Source of the DNA: Planctomycetota bacterium
Lineage (GTDB): Bacteria > Planctomycetota > Phycisphaerae > Sedimentisphaerales > Anaerobacaceae
Length of the DNA: 32,330 nt
Reading direction: 5' to 3'
NCBI GenBank assembly: GCA_019456145.1
Contig: VRUL01000051.1
Coordinates: forward strand, 1-32,330
Positions 8,182 to 15,782 of the stretch are shown here, one piece after another. The notes under the pieces were generated by a model, which was not told the origin of the DNA, did not search any database, and saw nothing but the letters and a program-made list of their open reading frames with translations. The position numbers were made by a program, and so were the translations under genes. Numbering within the stretch: the first letter of the stretch is position 1; each line of letters opens with the position of its first letter.

Positions 8182-8530
8182 ACACCTGACGCCCAGGCTG
8201 TAAACTTAGAGCCTATCCAAATAATCCACTCTATTACGACCGGCAAAATCCAAGAAGCTATAATCATTAAACAAAAAGAACTCAGAAGTGTGGCTGTATG
8301 TGCACCTGTCATCGCAGCACCGCAAGCGAGCAGTTGTTCCTGACTGAAAAGAATACTTCCTTTGTGTGAAGGCGGGTGAGATTTATCAGAATAAACAGGC
8401 CATTACAAAGATAAAAAAGACTGACGACCATCAACAACCATCAGTGATAACTAATGCAGCACGGATTTAATCAACAATTAGAGACTGTTTGCAATCACTT
8501 CTGATAAAGGAAAAAAGAGCGGCTTATCGA
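8182..8530. other. 349-bp convergent intergenic region, nothing found
   Basis: This stretch separates the small membrane protein gene from the oppositely oriented PilZ gene. I see no RNA gene, no hairpin with a T-run and no conserved-looking reading frame in it. Confidence 0.4.
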
Positions 8531-8845
8531 CTACCCAAATGCAATAGCAACGCCGATCTTAGCACTCCTGAGTATATTCTTTCGGTCAACCCTAACCACT
8601 TTCCCGCTCTTAATCCGAGCATATTGCCCTTTTTCCTCTGCTAACGTGATTGTACGTGGAAAATTGATTTCGACAATATTGCCCGGCCGAACAGGTGTCG
8701 TCATAGGAACTAAAACGAAAACACCCGCCTTGCTAACATTGGTGCTTCGTCCGTTAAAAAACCTGTTTGCTTCCGGCAGCCACAGACTTACAGGCCACGA
8801 AAGGTCCGTTCGGGTATTCTTACGCTGCTCGACTAAGGTTTCCAT
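8531..8845 (-). CDS. PilZ domain protein (c-di-GMP receptor)
   Basis: A 104-residue single-domain PilZ protein. Both parts of the cyclic-di-GMP site are present: RKNTR at residues 8-12 (RxxxR) and NVSKAG at 36-41 ([D/N]xSxxG). It would bind the second messenger and pass the signal to motility, adhesion or export machinery, but no partner is encoded nearby. The ATG at 8845 is chosen because AAAGGAG lies about 6 bases upstream; a longer frame starting at 8875 lacks such a site. The chain ends soon after the beta barrel (IGVAIAFG), so there is no output domain. Confidence 0.85.
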   Translation of the reverse strand: METLVEQRKNTRTDLSWPVSLWLPEANRFFNGRSTNVSKAGVFVLVPMTTPVRPGNIVEINFPRTITLAEEKGQYARIKSGKVVRVDRKNILRSAKIGVAIAFG

Positions 8846-9310
8846 AAAAAACTCCTTTAAATCCCATGCCATCAATCACCAAGGTCGCAATAGACAATGA
8901 TAATCTTATCGACAATGTTAATTTGGATAGATTAGCGTAATTAGGCAAAATAGAAGTTTTTCTGAAAAAAAAATATCCCCCCGCATATCACTGTGTCTTT
9001 GTTCTTTTTATCGGTCCTTGTTCTCCTCCTAAGTTTGAATCAATGCGTAAGTCTCTGAACCACATTCCTTTGTCGCCACGACGAATGTTTTTTTAAGCCT
9101 ATGATCCAGATTACACAAGAACGTATATTGAGCCAATATTGGCAGCGGTTGACACAGCCGAAACTCGCCACTGAACTACCGCTTCCCATTCAGATGCTAC
9201 CAAGTAACTGCTGGTCGGTTAAGATTGTGTGCTCACAATCTATAGGTACAGCCAGATATTGGGTAAGTTATCTTGCGACTGTAGGTGGTTTAGTGTATTT
9301 TATAGAGCTA
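8846..9310. other. 465-bp divergent intergenic region
   Basis: This gap lies between the PilZ gene and the Sua5 fusion gene and must hold promoters for both. For the rightward gene, TTGCGA and TATTTT separated by 17 bases (about 9273-9301) is a candidate. An open frame from 9101 runs in phase into the Sua5 gene but its 70 residues look unlike any domain, so I treat it as noncoding. Confidence 0.35.
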
Positions 9311-10432
9311 ATGCAGACGAAAGTGATAAAACTCGATCGAGACAAAGCTGATATAGCGAAAATAAAAGAAGCCGCAACTTTAGTCGATTCCGGCGGACTC
9401 GTTGCATTTCCTACTGAAAGCGTCTACGGAATCGCCTGCCGGGCTAACATTGACTCACTTATCAAGCTCAATAACCTCAAAGGCAGGGATTCTGATAAAT
9501 ACTATACACTGCATATCGGCCAAAAAAATGAAGCCAAAAAATACGTGCCTACTATCGGCCTGAAAGCTGAAAAGCTAATTAAAAGCGCCTGGCCGGGACC
9601 TTTGACCATAGTCTTCGAATTAGACGACCAGGATATGGACAAGCAGCAAATCAGCCTTAAAAGAGGAGTTTTTGAAAGCCTGTATAAAAATAAATCCATA
9701 GGGATTCGCTGCCCTGACAATCCCATAGCTTCAATATTACTGCGGTTAACGCACAATCCTGTGGTTGCTCCGAGTGCAAATGTAACAGGGCAGATGCCGG
9801 CAACAGACGCACAGGAAGTCCTTGCTCAGTTCTCAGGTCAAATCAATTTGCTGCTGGATGCAGGGCCCTGTAAGTACAAACAAAGCAGCACGGTTGTGAA
9901 AATAGGCAAGAAAGACCTGGAAATCTTAAGGCCGGGCGTATACTCCCAGTTAGAGTTGGAGGCAATGTCGGAGGTCAAATTTTTGTTCGTTTGCTCCGGT
10001 AATACATGTCGAAGCCCTATGGCTGTGGGAATATTTCGAAAATATCTTGCAGAAAAATTGCAATGCGAGGTTGACCTTCTCGGCAAAATCGGTTATAAAA
10101 TATCTTCCGCTGGCATTATGTATACGGCGGGTTCGCCGGCCAGTGCAGAAGCGACAGCAGCTTGTGCAGCTAAAGGGATTGATATAAAGGCTCACAGGAG
10201 CCAGGCATTGTCCCAGGAACTCATCGAAGAAAACGACTTTATATTCGCGATGAGCCGAGTGCACTGCGAGCGAGTAATTGCTCTTAGCCAGGAAGCTTCA
10301 AATAAGTGTATGTTATTAGCAGAAGATAAGGACATTCCTGACCCGATAGGTCAGGGACAGCAGGTTTTCAATAATTGCGCTGAGTTGATAGAAAAAGCTG
10401 TGAAGAAAAGAATTGGTGAGCTTGTAATATGA
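9311..10432 (+). CDS. Sua5/YrdC threonylcarbamoyl-AMP synthase fused to YwlE-type arginine phosphatase
   Basis: A 373-residue two-domain protein from ATG 9311; residue numbers here count from the longer frame at 9101. Residues 75-285 are a YrdC/Sua5 domain (AFPTESVYGIAC at 102, KGRDSDKYYTLHIG at 127, SANVTG at 225), which makes threonylcarbamoyl-AMP for tRNA t6A. Residues 292-443 are a low-molecular-weight phosphatase: CSGNTCRSP gives the C(X)5R loop (Cys-298, Arg-304) and DPIG holds the general acid Asp-414. Thr-302 matches the Thr that gives B. subtilis YwlE its protein-arginine phosphatase specificity. The gene overlaps rpiB by ATGA. In Bacillus the order ywlC, ywlE, ywlF (Sua5, phosphatase, RpiB) is the same but with separate genes, which supports the assignment. 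Confidence 0.9.
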   Translation: MQTKVIKLDRDKADIAKIKEAATLVDSGGLVAFPTESVYGIACRANIDSLIKLNNLKGRDSDKYYTLHIGQKNEAKKYVPTIGLKAEKLIKSAWPGPLTIVFELDDQDMDKQQISLKRGVFESLYKNKSIGIRCPDNPIASILLRLTHNPVVAPSANVTGQMPATDAQEVLAQFSGQINLLLDAGPCKYKQSSTVVKIGKKDLEILRPGVYSQLELEAMSEVKFLFVCSGNTCRSPMAVGIFRKYLAEKLQCEVDLLGKIGYKISSAGIMYTAGSPASAEATAACAAKGIDIKAHRSQALSQELIEENDFIFAMSRVHCERVIALSQEASNKCMLLAEDKDIPDPIGQGQQVFNNCAELIEKAVKKRIGELVI

Positions 10433-10896
10433 AAATAGCACTTGGAAGCGACCATCGCGGTTTCGAAGCCAAACAGCAAATCAAGTCCATAATCAAGCAG
10501 TTGAACCACGAGTGCATCGACTTTGGCACCAACGATATCAATCCTGTTGATTACCCTGATCCAGCTTATTTGGCGGCAACGGCGGTATCGAAAAAAGAAG
10601 CCGACAGAGCTATTTTAATCTGTTCAACGGGGCTGGGAATGAGCATGGCCGCAAACAAAGTAAAGGGAGTTAGAGCTGCGTTGTGCCACGACGAGCTTGG
10701 CGCTCGGATTTCTCGTGACCACAACAATGCAAACGTACTTTGTCTATCAAGTGATCAAACGGGGGAAGTACTACTGCGAAAAATAGTAGAAGTGTGGCTC
10801 AAGACCAAGTTCAGCGGCGGAAGACATGAAAGAAGGGTAAGGAAGATAGCAGCCATCGAAAACGGCAAAGACCCAAGAGAAATCAAGAACGGATAG
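10429..10896 (+). CDS. rpiB: Ribose 5-phosphate isomerase B (RpiB/LacAB family)
   Basis: A 155-residue enzyme interconverting ribose 5-phosphate and ribulose 5-phosphate in the pentose phosphate pathway. Visible sites: SDHRG at residues 7-11, the catalytic cysteine Cys-65 in CSTGLGMSMAANK, and His-98 in RDHNN, close to the usual positions. The family sequence normally reads CGTG; here it is CSTG. Start and stop of the upstream gene overlap as ATGA, so translation is probably coupled. The C-terminal 20 residues (RRVRKIAAIEN...) are the usual extension. A LacA/B role is less likely outside a lactose operon. Confidence 0.93.
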   Translation: MKIALGSDHRGFEAKQQIKSIIKQLNHECIDFGTNDINPVDYPDPAYLAATAVSKKEADRAILICSTGLGMSMAANKVKGVRAALCHDELGARISRDHNNANVLCLSSDQTGEVLLRKIVEVWLKTKFSGGRHERRVRKIAAIENGKDPREIKNG

Positions 10897-11191
10897 CGTT
10901 TAGTTTTTGCCGCGGAGGCCGCTGAGTTTGCATGTTTTAGTTCCCTGGCTTGGCTTAAGGACAAGTTTAATTTGTTTTTTGTGGTTATTTTTGGTTTCTT
11001 TTTAGTTCCGGAAGTAACAATAACCTGCCTTAATTCCGTCACTTTTTCAACACCCGCACCGGCACATATTTCCGAATAAATTTGAGCTAAATCTCTTAAG
11101 GTCCGTTTGATGTAAAATCAGACTCAACAGAATTCGTAGACTAATGTCCTGGAAATTTGAACAATGGACAAAACGAGGGCCGGCGAAGTGG
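10897..11191. other. 295-bp convergent gap without a gene
   Basis: This lies between rpiB and the pseudopilin gene. A short GC-rich hairpin (GCGG AGG CCGC, near 10912-10922) has no T-run directly after it. Nothing else can be supported. Confidence 0.3.
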
Positions 11192-11890
11192 TCAATATAC
11201 TGTTTTTTTAAACCTCCACATGTTTATGGTCATCTTCTCGGCAGCCACCCATTCGACATGCCAATCGAGATATAGAGTATTGCAGCCGTTGTTTTTATGC
11301 CGGTCTCGTGCCACGCGCCGGCCATTCCGTGTGTCTGGACTGTTTGAGGAGGGCAGATGTCCCGGATCCCAGACATCACACAGATTCCATCCAGTATCGT
11401 CGGCTTTTCTAACTATTGGCCGCCAGAAACCGTACTCATTATCGGCAAGATAAATTGTAGAAGCTAAATTACGACAAGTAGATAGTGGGGTTGGATCTCT
11501 TGTCTCGTCGCCGACCATGTCCGTGTCGCTTTGGAATTCCCAGCCATTAACGACGTAGCAGACGGTCTGGTCAGGGTCCGGGTAACTGGGGCAGCGATAT
11601 ATCTTGACGTTACGGTAATCATTGCCGATTGCCCTCTGGGCCAGATAAGGCATAAAAAGCATGTACCAGGTCTCACCCGGATCACCACCCCATCCACGAG
11701 GGATTTGCGAATCAAAGTCTTCAGCGTATAATTCGGCACCGAAGCCGATTTGGCGCATGTTGTTTTTGCAAATTGCGTCCATGGCCTGTTCCCTGGCCTT
11801 TTGCAGTGCCGGCATCAGTATCGCCATCAATAAGGCAATGATGGCGATTACTACCAATAGTTCTACCAACGTAAATCCTCGTTTGTACAT
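11192..11890 (-). CDS. Type II secretion-like pseudopilin (planctomycete H-x-D type)
   Basis: A 232-residue protein with a class III signal: MYKRG, cleaved before FTLVELLVVIAIIALLMAIL by prepilin peptidase, followed by the hydrophobic helix that packs in the pilus core. The C-terminal region has His-198 followed ten residues later by Asp-209 in LDWH, close to the H-x9-DG signature of the large planctomycete pseudopilin families. It lies 39 bases after the sulfatase gene on the same strand, so the two are probably cotranscribed; such pairs occur often in Phycisphaerae, where these proteins are present in many copies. The exact job is unknown. Confidence 0.85.
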   Translation of the reverse strand: MYKRGFTLVELLVVIAIIALLMAILMPALQKAREQAMDAICKNNMRQIGFGAELYAEDFDSQIPRGWGGDPGETWYMLFMPYLAQRAIGNDYRNVKIYRCPSYPDPDQTVCYVVNGWEFQSDTDMVGDETRDPTPLSTCRNLASTIYLADNEYGFWRPIVRKADDTGWNLCDVWDPGHLPSSNSPDTRNGRRVARDRHKNNGCNTLYLDWHVEWVAAEKMTINMWRFKKTVY

Positions 11891-11929
11891 AATCTAACTC
11901 CACCCTTCTTCAAAAAATCCAATAAACAA

Positions 11930-13501
11930 TCACAACTTTAATGGAGGTATTTCAATCTTAAGATGGTTTCTCAATTTGCTTCTCAAAGCTTTTGCTATTT
12001 TTGGAAATTCTTTGATAGCATTTTTGGCCTGCTTCGGGTCGTCTTTTAAATCATAAAGACAGGGACCTTTGCCCGAGCTTTTACCTCTGATATTCTGGAA
12101 ATAGTGCCAGTTTAAATTATGGATTGCGCCAAAGTTTTGAAAAACCGTGTAAACATCCTCGTGTATTGACCGGGCCCGGCTTGTTACTAATTTCCACATA
12201 TTCTCCCCATCCATATTTTTATAGTCGTTAATTCCAAGCAGTGAAAGGAATGTAGGCATAAAATCAACGGCGCTGACGAGCCCCTCAACGCGTTTCCCGG
12301 CAAACCGGTCATCAGGGTGTTTTATGATTAACGGTATATTGGCGACACAGCCATTAAGAAGAGCGGGGGTTTTCTGTACACATCCTTCCTCGCCGAGGTG
12401 GGTGCCATGGTCCGTTGAGAACACAATAACTGTATCATCCATCAGGCCCATCTCTTCAACTCTTTTCAACAGTTGACCTATACAGTAATCACTGAATGTT
12501 ACTTCCGCGGCATAAAGGTCCCTTATAACAGGTAAATCGTCAGGACGTATGTCTTTGTTTCTGACTCCATACCCAAACAGATATCGCTCATAGGGATATT
12601 TGTCGCGATACATTTTCTGAAATCGTGGAGGTGCGTCCCACGGCTCGTGGGGATCGAACATATCAATCCAGAGCATAAACGGTTTGTCATTTACATTTTG
12701 GCCGAGCCACTTCATAGCCTCGATGCAGGATTGGGCACAGAAGTAATCTTTCTCTCCGGTTCTATCCTGAGTGTTCATCAAGTATTGACGCATGTTACTG
12801 TCGTAGCGATCGTTCCACAAATGGGCGGGCATGTGTTTTTTCGGGTCAAACATTTTTTTTGGACCGCTTTTCCATCTATCAGTTTCCTGCCCGCGCACCC
12901 AATGCCATGAATCGAATCCCCGATGGAAATTATAACCCTGCTTGAAATGATGATACGTATCAACGATAAAGCCGGTTGTGAAACCGCGTTTGCCGAGGAC
13001 CTGAGCAAAAGTTACATCAGTTTTGCCAAGGGGCTCCCATTTCGCTTCAGGAAGGACGCTCTTTCCGGTATGATAGACCCTTCGGGAGGGAATAGTGGGC
13101 AGTCCTTCTGCATAGACATTTGCAAACAAGACACTTTTTTTTGCGAACCTATCGAGATAAGGTGTTTTTATACGGGTACTCTCATAACAGCCAAGATGGT
13201 CCACCCGCCATGTGTCGGTCATGATTACAATCATATTAAGCCGGCCGGACTTTGATGTTTTGGTAATGCGGGGAGTCTTCTTTGTGGGAGTTCCCAAGTC
13301 CCCCGACCATATGGGGATGTCCGATTCGGTTTCTTTCTTCTTTGCGCCGCCTGCAAGCAAACCGGCCGTACCCATTCCGGCCACTGTCCCAATAAAGCCC
13401 CTTCTGGTTAATAAGTTTTTGTCTTTCTTCGGTACGGAGGAAGATTTTTCTCTTGCCGCAGTCTTTTTCTTATCAGACATAATACCGTCCTTGAAAAACA
13501 T
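11930..13501 (-). CDS. Tat-exported sulfatase-family protein lacking the catalytic Cys/Ser
   Basis: A 523-residue alkaline-phosphatase-fold sulfatase. Residues 32-55 hold a twin-arginine signal (TRRGFIG), so it is exported folded; Met-8 may be the real start. The metal-site segments are there: TDTWRVDHLGCY at 95-106 and STDHGTHLGEEG at 362-373. The activation motif, normally C/S-x-P-S-R followed by TG, reads T-I-P-S-R at 136-140 with HTG after it, so the residue that becomes formylglycine is replaced by Thr-136. Either it acts on another ester (phosphate or phosphonate) or is inactive as a sulfatase. It sits between accA and the pseudopilin gene on the same strand. Confidence 0.85.
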   Translation of the reverse strand: MFFKDGIMSDKKKTAAREKSSSVPKKDKNLLTRRGFIGTVAGMGTAGLLAGGAKKKETESDIPIWSGDLGTPTKKTPRITKTSKSGRLNMIVIMTDTWRVDHLGCYESTRIKTPYLDRFAKKSVLFANVYAEGLPTIPSRRVYHTGKSVLPEAKWEPLGKTDVTFAQVLGKRGFTTGFIVDTYHHFKQGYNFHRGFDSWHWVRGQETDRWKSGPKKMFDPKKHMPAHLWNDRYDSNMRQYLMNTQDRTGEKDYFCAQSCIEAMKWLGQNVNDKPFMLWIDMFDPHEPWDAPPRFQKMYRDKYPYERYLFGYGVRNKDIRPDDLPVIRDLYAAEVTFSDYCIGQLLKRVEEMGLMDDTVIVFSTDHGTHLGEEGCVQKTPALLNGCVANIPLIIKHPDDRFAGKRVEGLVSAVDFMPTFLSLLGINDYKNMDGENMWKLVTSRARSIHEDVYTVFQNFGAIHNLNWHYFQNIRGKSSGKGPCLYDLKDDPKQAKNAIKEFPKIAKALRSKLRNHLKIEIPPLKL

Positions 13502-13567
13502 CGTATCTATTTCCCCTCTTCGAGGCCAAAAGCTGCAAAATATTTTACACTCAATAATACAGCGTTT

Positions 13568-14644
13568 TCAAACTTTTGCGGGGACGGGTTTTTGTTTTGT
13601 GTGGATTTTTTCTATGGCTGCCCTTATCTTCTCTCTGCCAGCCAGGGTTTTGCGGCGAAGTTTTTCCGCCGGACTGATGCCTATCGAGCGCAATTTCCTG
13701 TATCTGTTCTCAAGCAGATTATCAATCTTAGTGCGTTTGAGGTCCCGCAGTGTTTTGACAATATATTTTTCGACATTATAAACAGTTTCGTGAACATTAC
13801 GATGTGCGCCGCCGAGCGGTTCGGGGATAACCGCATCAACCAGCTCAAGCTTATACAAATCCTTGCTTGTCAATTTGAGCGCCTCGGCTGCATGCGGGGC
13901 CTGTGAGCCGTCACGCCAGAGAATCGCGGCACAGCCTTCAGGCGAAATCACCGAATAATATGCGAATTCAAGCATCGCCATTTTATCACCCACGCCTATA
14001 CCGAGGGCGCCGCCTGAACCACCCTCACCAATACATATACAAATTATCGGTACCCTCAGGCGTGACATCTCCAGGAGATTAACTGCTATTGCCTGAGCCT
14101 GGCCCCGCTCTTCGGCCCCAATACCCGGATAGGCACCCGGCGTGTCAATGAGGGTAACGACAGGAATGCCATACTTTTGGGCGAATTTCATTTTGATTAG
14201 TGCCTTGCGATAACCTTCAGGATTGGGACATCCGAAATTACAGATAATTTTTTCCTTTGTGTTTCTACCTTTATTCTGACCGACAACCAAAACTTTCTCT
14301 CTGCCGATCTGCCCAAATCCGGTTATGATTGCACGGTCATCGCCAAAACACTTATCACCGTGGAATTCACGAAAATCTTTTACCATCAGACTAAGATAAT
14401 CATCGAGCAAAGGCCTCTTGGGATGACGCGCCACCTGAACAGTCTGCCAGGCGGTCAGATTTGAATATATTCGTTTTAGTTCGGCGACCTGCTCTCGCTG
14501 GAGCAGGCGAATCTCTTGAGAATAGTCGATACCTTTGATCGAGCTGAGTCTGCGCAGCTCATTCATCTGGCAATCAAGGTCTGCCACTTTATCCTCGAAC
14601 TCGAGATGATCGCCACACCTGATTTTATTATTACCGTTCGGCAT
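13568..14644 (-). CDS. accA: Acetyl-CoA carboxylase carboxyltransferase subunit alpha
   Basis: A 358-residue protein matching AccA along its length. With AccD it transfers the carboxyl group from biotin to acetyl-CoA, the first step of fatty acid synthesis. Characteristic segments: RPLLDDYL and FREFHGDKCFGDDRAIITGFG (about 77-110), GCPNPEGYRKALIKMKFAQKYG, TLIDTPGAYPGIGAEERGQ, and the oxyanion segment GEGGSGGALGIGVGD. The C-terminal 60 residues are a basic extension beyond the usual end. No accD is nearby. A hairpin with a T-run lies in the 5' leader about 75 bases before the start codon. Confidence 0.95.
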   Translation of the reverse strand: MPNGNNKIRCGDHLEFEDKVADLDCQMNELRRLSSIKGIDYSQEIRLLQREQVAELKRIYSNLTAWQTVQVARHPKRPLLDDYLSLMVKDFREFHGDKCFGDDRAIITGFGQIGREKVLVVGQNKGRNTKEKIICNFGCPNPEGYRKALIKMKFAQKYGIPVVTLIDTPGAYPGIGAEERGQAQAIAVNLLEMSRLRVPIICICIGEGGSGGALGIGVGDKMAMLEFAYYSVISPEGCAAILWRDGSQAPHAAEALKLTSKDLYKLELVDAVIPEPLGGAHRNVHETVYNVEKYIVKTLRDLKRTKIDNLLENRYRKLRSIGISPAEKLRRKTLAGREKIRAAIEKIHTKQKPVPAKV

Positions 14645-14717
14645 TTTAATTCTTATCGTAACCGGTTAAGCCGGGTCTGCAAGACACATCAGCAAGAGCG
14701 CACGGCGAAAATAGTCA

Positions 14718-14748
14718 TAAAAAAACCTGCCCACAAACAGCGGGCGGG
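14718..14748 (-). terminator. Hairpin plus T-run in the accA leader (possible attenuator)
   Basis: Read on the minus strand, CCCGCCC pairs with GGGCAGG (one G-T pair) around a 9-base loop and is followed by seven T. No minus-strand gene ends just upstream of it, and accA starts at 14644, so it would act as a leader terminator or attenuator for accA, or end a short RNA. Confidence 0.5.
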
Positions 14749-14833
14749 ACGCTATCTTTTTTTGCCATATCCGTTGGCTCTCTTCTAAAAGTTAAAATAT
14801 TACCATTTAGATAACACAAATAAAAGAAAAAAA

Positions 14834-14860
14834 TTGACATCTGATGTGCCATGTTATAGT
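14834..14860 (+). promoter_or_regulatory. Candidate promoter for the tyrA-purL-purQ operon
   Basis: TTGACA at 14834-14839 is a perfect -35 box. TATAGT at 14855-14860 is the nearest -10, with a 15-base gap, shorter than the ideal 17. The start codon of tyrA follows at 14907, leaving a leader of about 40 bases. Confidence 0.45.
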
Positions 14861-14906
14861 TTTTAGCATAATCTATCCTGGGGCATATTTACATAAGGTC
14901 TTGATT

Positions 14907-15782
14907 ATGAAAGACTTAAGACAAGTAACTGTAATAGGGCTTGGCCTTTTAGGCGGCTCGATAACTTTAAGGGTTTTACGCTCTTTACCCGGTGTAAAGA
15001 CGGTAGGTTACACCCACCGCCCTTCTACCCGCTCAAAAGCAAAACAGTTGGCAGTAGCCACTGAAATCGCCGACGATATAAACAAAAGTGTGTCCGGTGC
15101 AGACCTTGTCATCCTGGCCACGCCTATACACACATTTGAGGACATCTTTGGCAAAATTCACGATGCACTATCGGATGGCTGCATTGTTACTGACATCGGC
15201 TCGACAAAAGTCCTGCCCCACCGCTGGGCGGCAAAGAAGCTGCCTGAAACAATTCACTATGTCGGCTCACATCCAATCGCCGGCTCAGAGCAAAGGGGCA
15301 TCGAATTCGCCAGAGACGATTTGTTTGATCAAACCACTTGTATTTTGACAACAACAAAAAAAACCAACCGCCAGGCTGTGCAAACACTGAACAGTTTCTG
15401 GTCAGGCCTTGGGTGCAGCGTGAAATTAATGACACCAACCGACCATGACAGAATTTTTGCAAATATAAGCCATCTGCCCCACGTAGTAGCAGCAGCATTG
15501 ATAAATTCCAATAATAACGATGATTTAAAATTTGCCGGCAAAGGCTTTATAGATACTTCCAGAATAGCATCCGGACCAGCAAATATTTGGGCTGACGTAT
15601 TGTTGACAAACGCCGATAACACCACAAAAGGTATCGATAAAATCATCGCCGAACTATTGAAACTAAAAAAAGCAATCAAAGGCCGAAATAAACAACAAAT
15701 TGAAAACCTGCTCGAAACGGCAAGAAAAAAACGCAGCACATTGATAAACTACAAAATAAAAAAGGAGGACTTAATATCGTGA
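14907..15782 (+). CDS. tyrA: Prephenate dehydrogenase
   Basis: A 291-residue single-domain enzyme converting prephenate to 4-hydroxyphenylpyruvate with NAD+, for tyrosine synthesis. The ATG at 14907 is chosen because AAGG lies about 8 bases upstream and because the NAD-binding motif GLGLLGGS (residues 11-18) then falls at the expected place. HPIAGSEQRGIEFARDDLF is the family's conserved substrate-side segment. There is no ACT domain and no chorismate mutase fusion, so feedback control by tyrosine through an ACT domain is not expected. An arogenate dehydrogenase activity cannot be excluded. Its stop overlaps the GTG start of purL, making an unusual tyrosine-purine operon. Confidence 0.9.
   Translation: MKDLRQVTVIGLGLLGGSITLRVLRSLPGVKTVGYTHRPSTRSKAKQLAVATEIADDINKSVSGADLVILATPIHTFEDIFGKIHDALSDGCIVTDIGSTKVLPHRWAAKKLPETIHYVGSHPIAGSEQRGIEFARDDLFDQTTCILTTTKKTNRQAVQTLNSFWSGLGCSVKLMTPTDHDRIFANISHLPHVVAAALINSNNNDDLKFAGKGFIDTSRIASGPANIWADVLLTNADNTTKGIDKIIAELLKLKKAIKGRNKQQIENLLETARKKRSTLINYKIKKEDLIS

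Noticed and set aside
8067..8312. Minus-strand 81-residue frame with hydrophobic segments
   Set aside because: It mirrors the membrane segments of the plus-strand gene at 7951-8181 and lacks a ribosome binding site.
9101..9310. In-frame upstream extension of the Sua5 fusion gene by 70 residues
   Set aside because: The added residues look random and the Sua5 domain starts normally just after the ATG at 9311.
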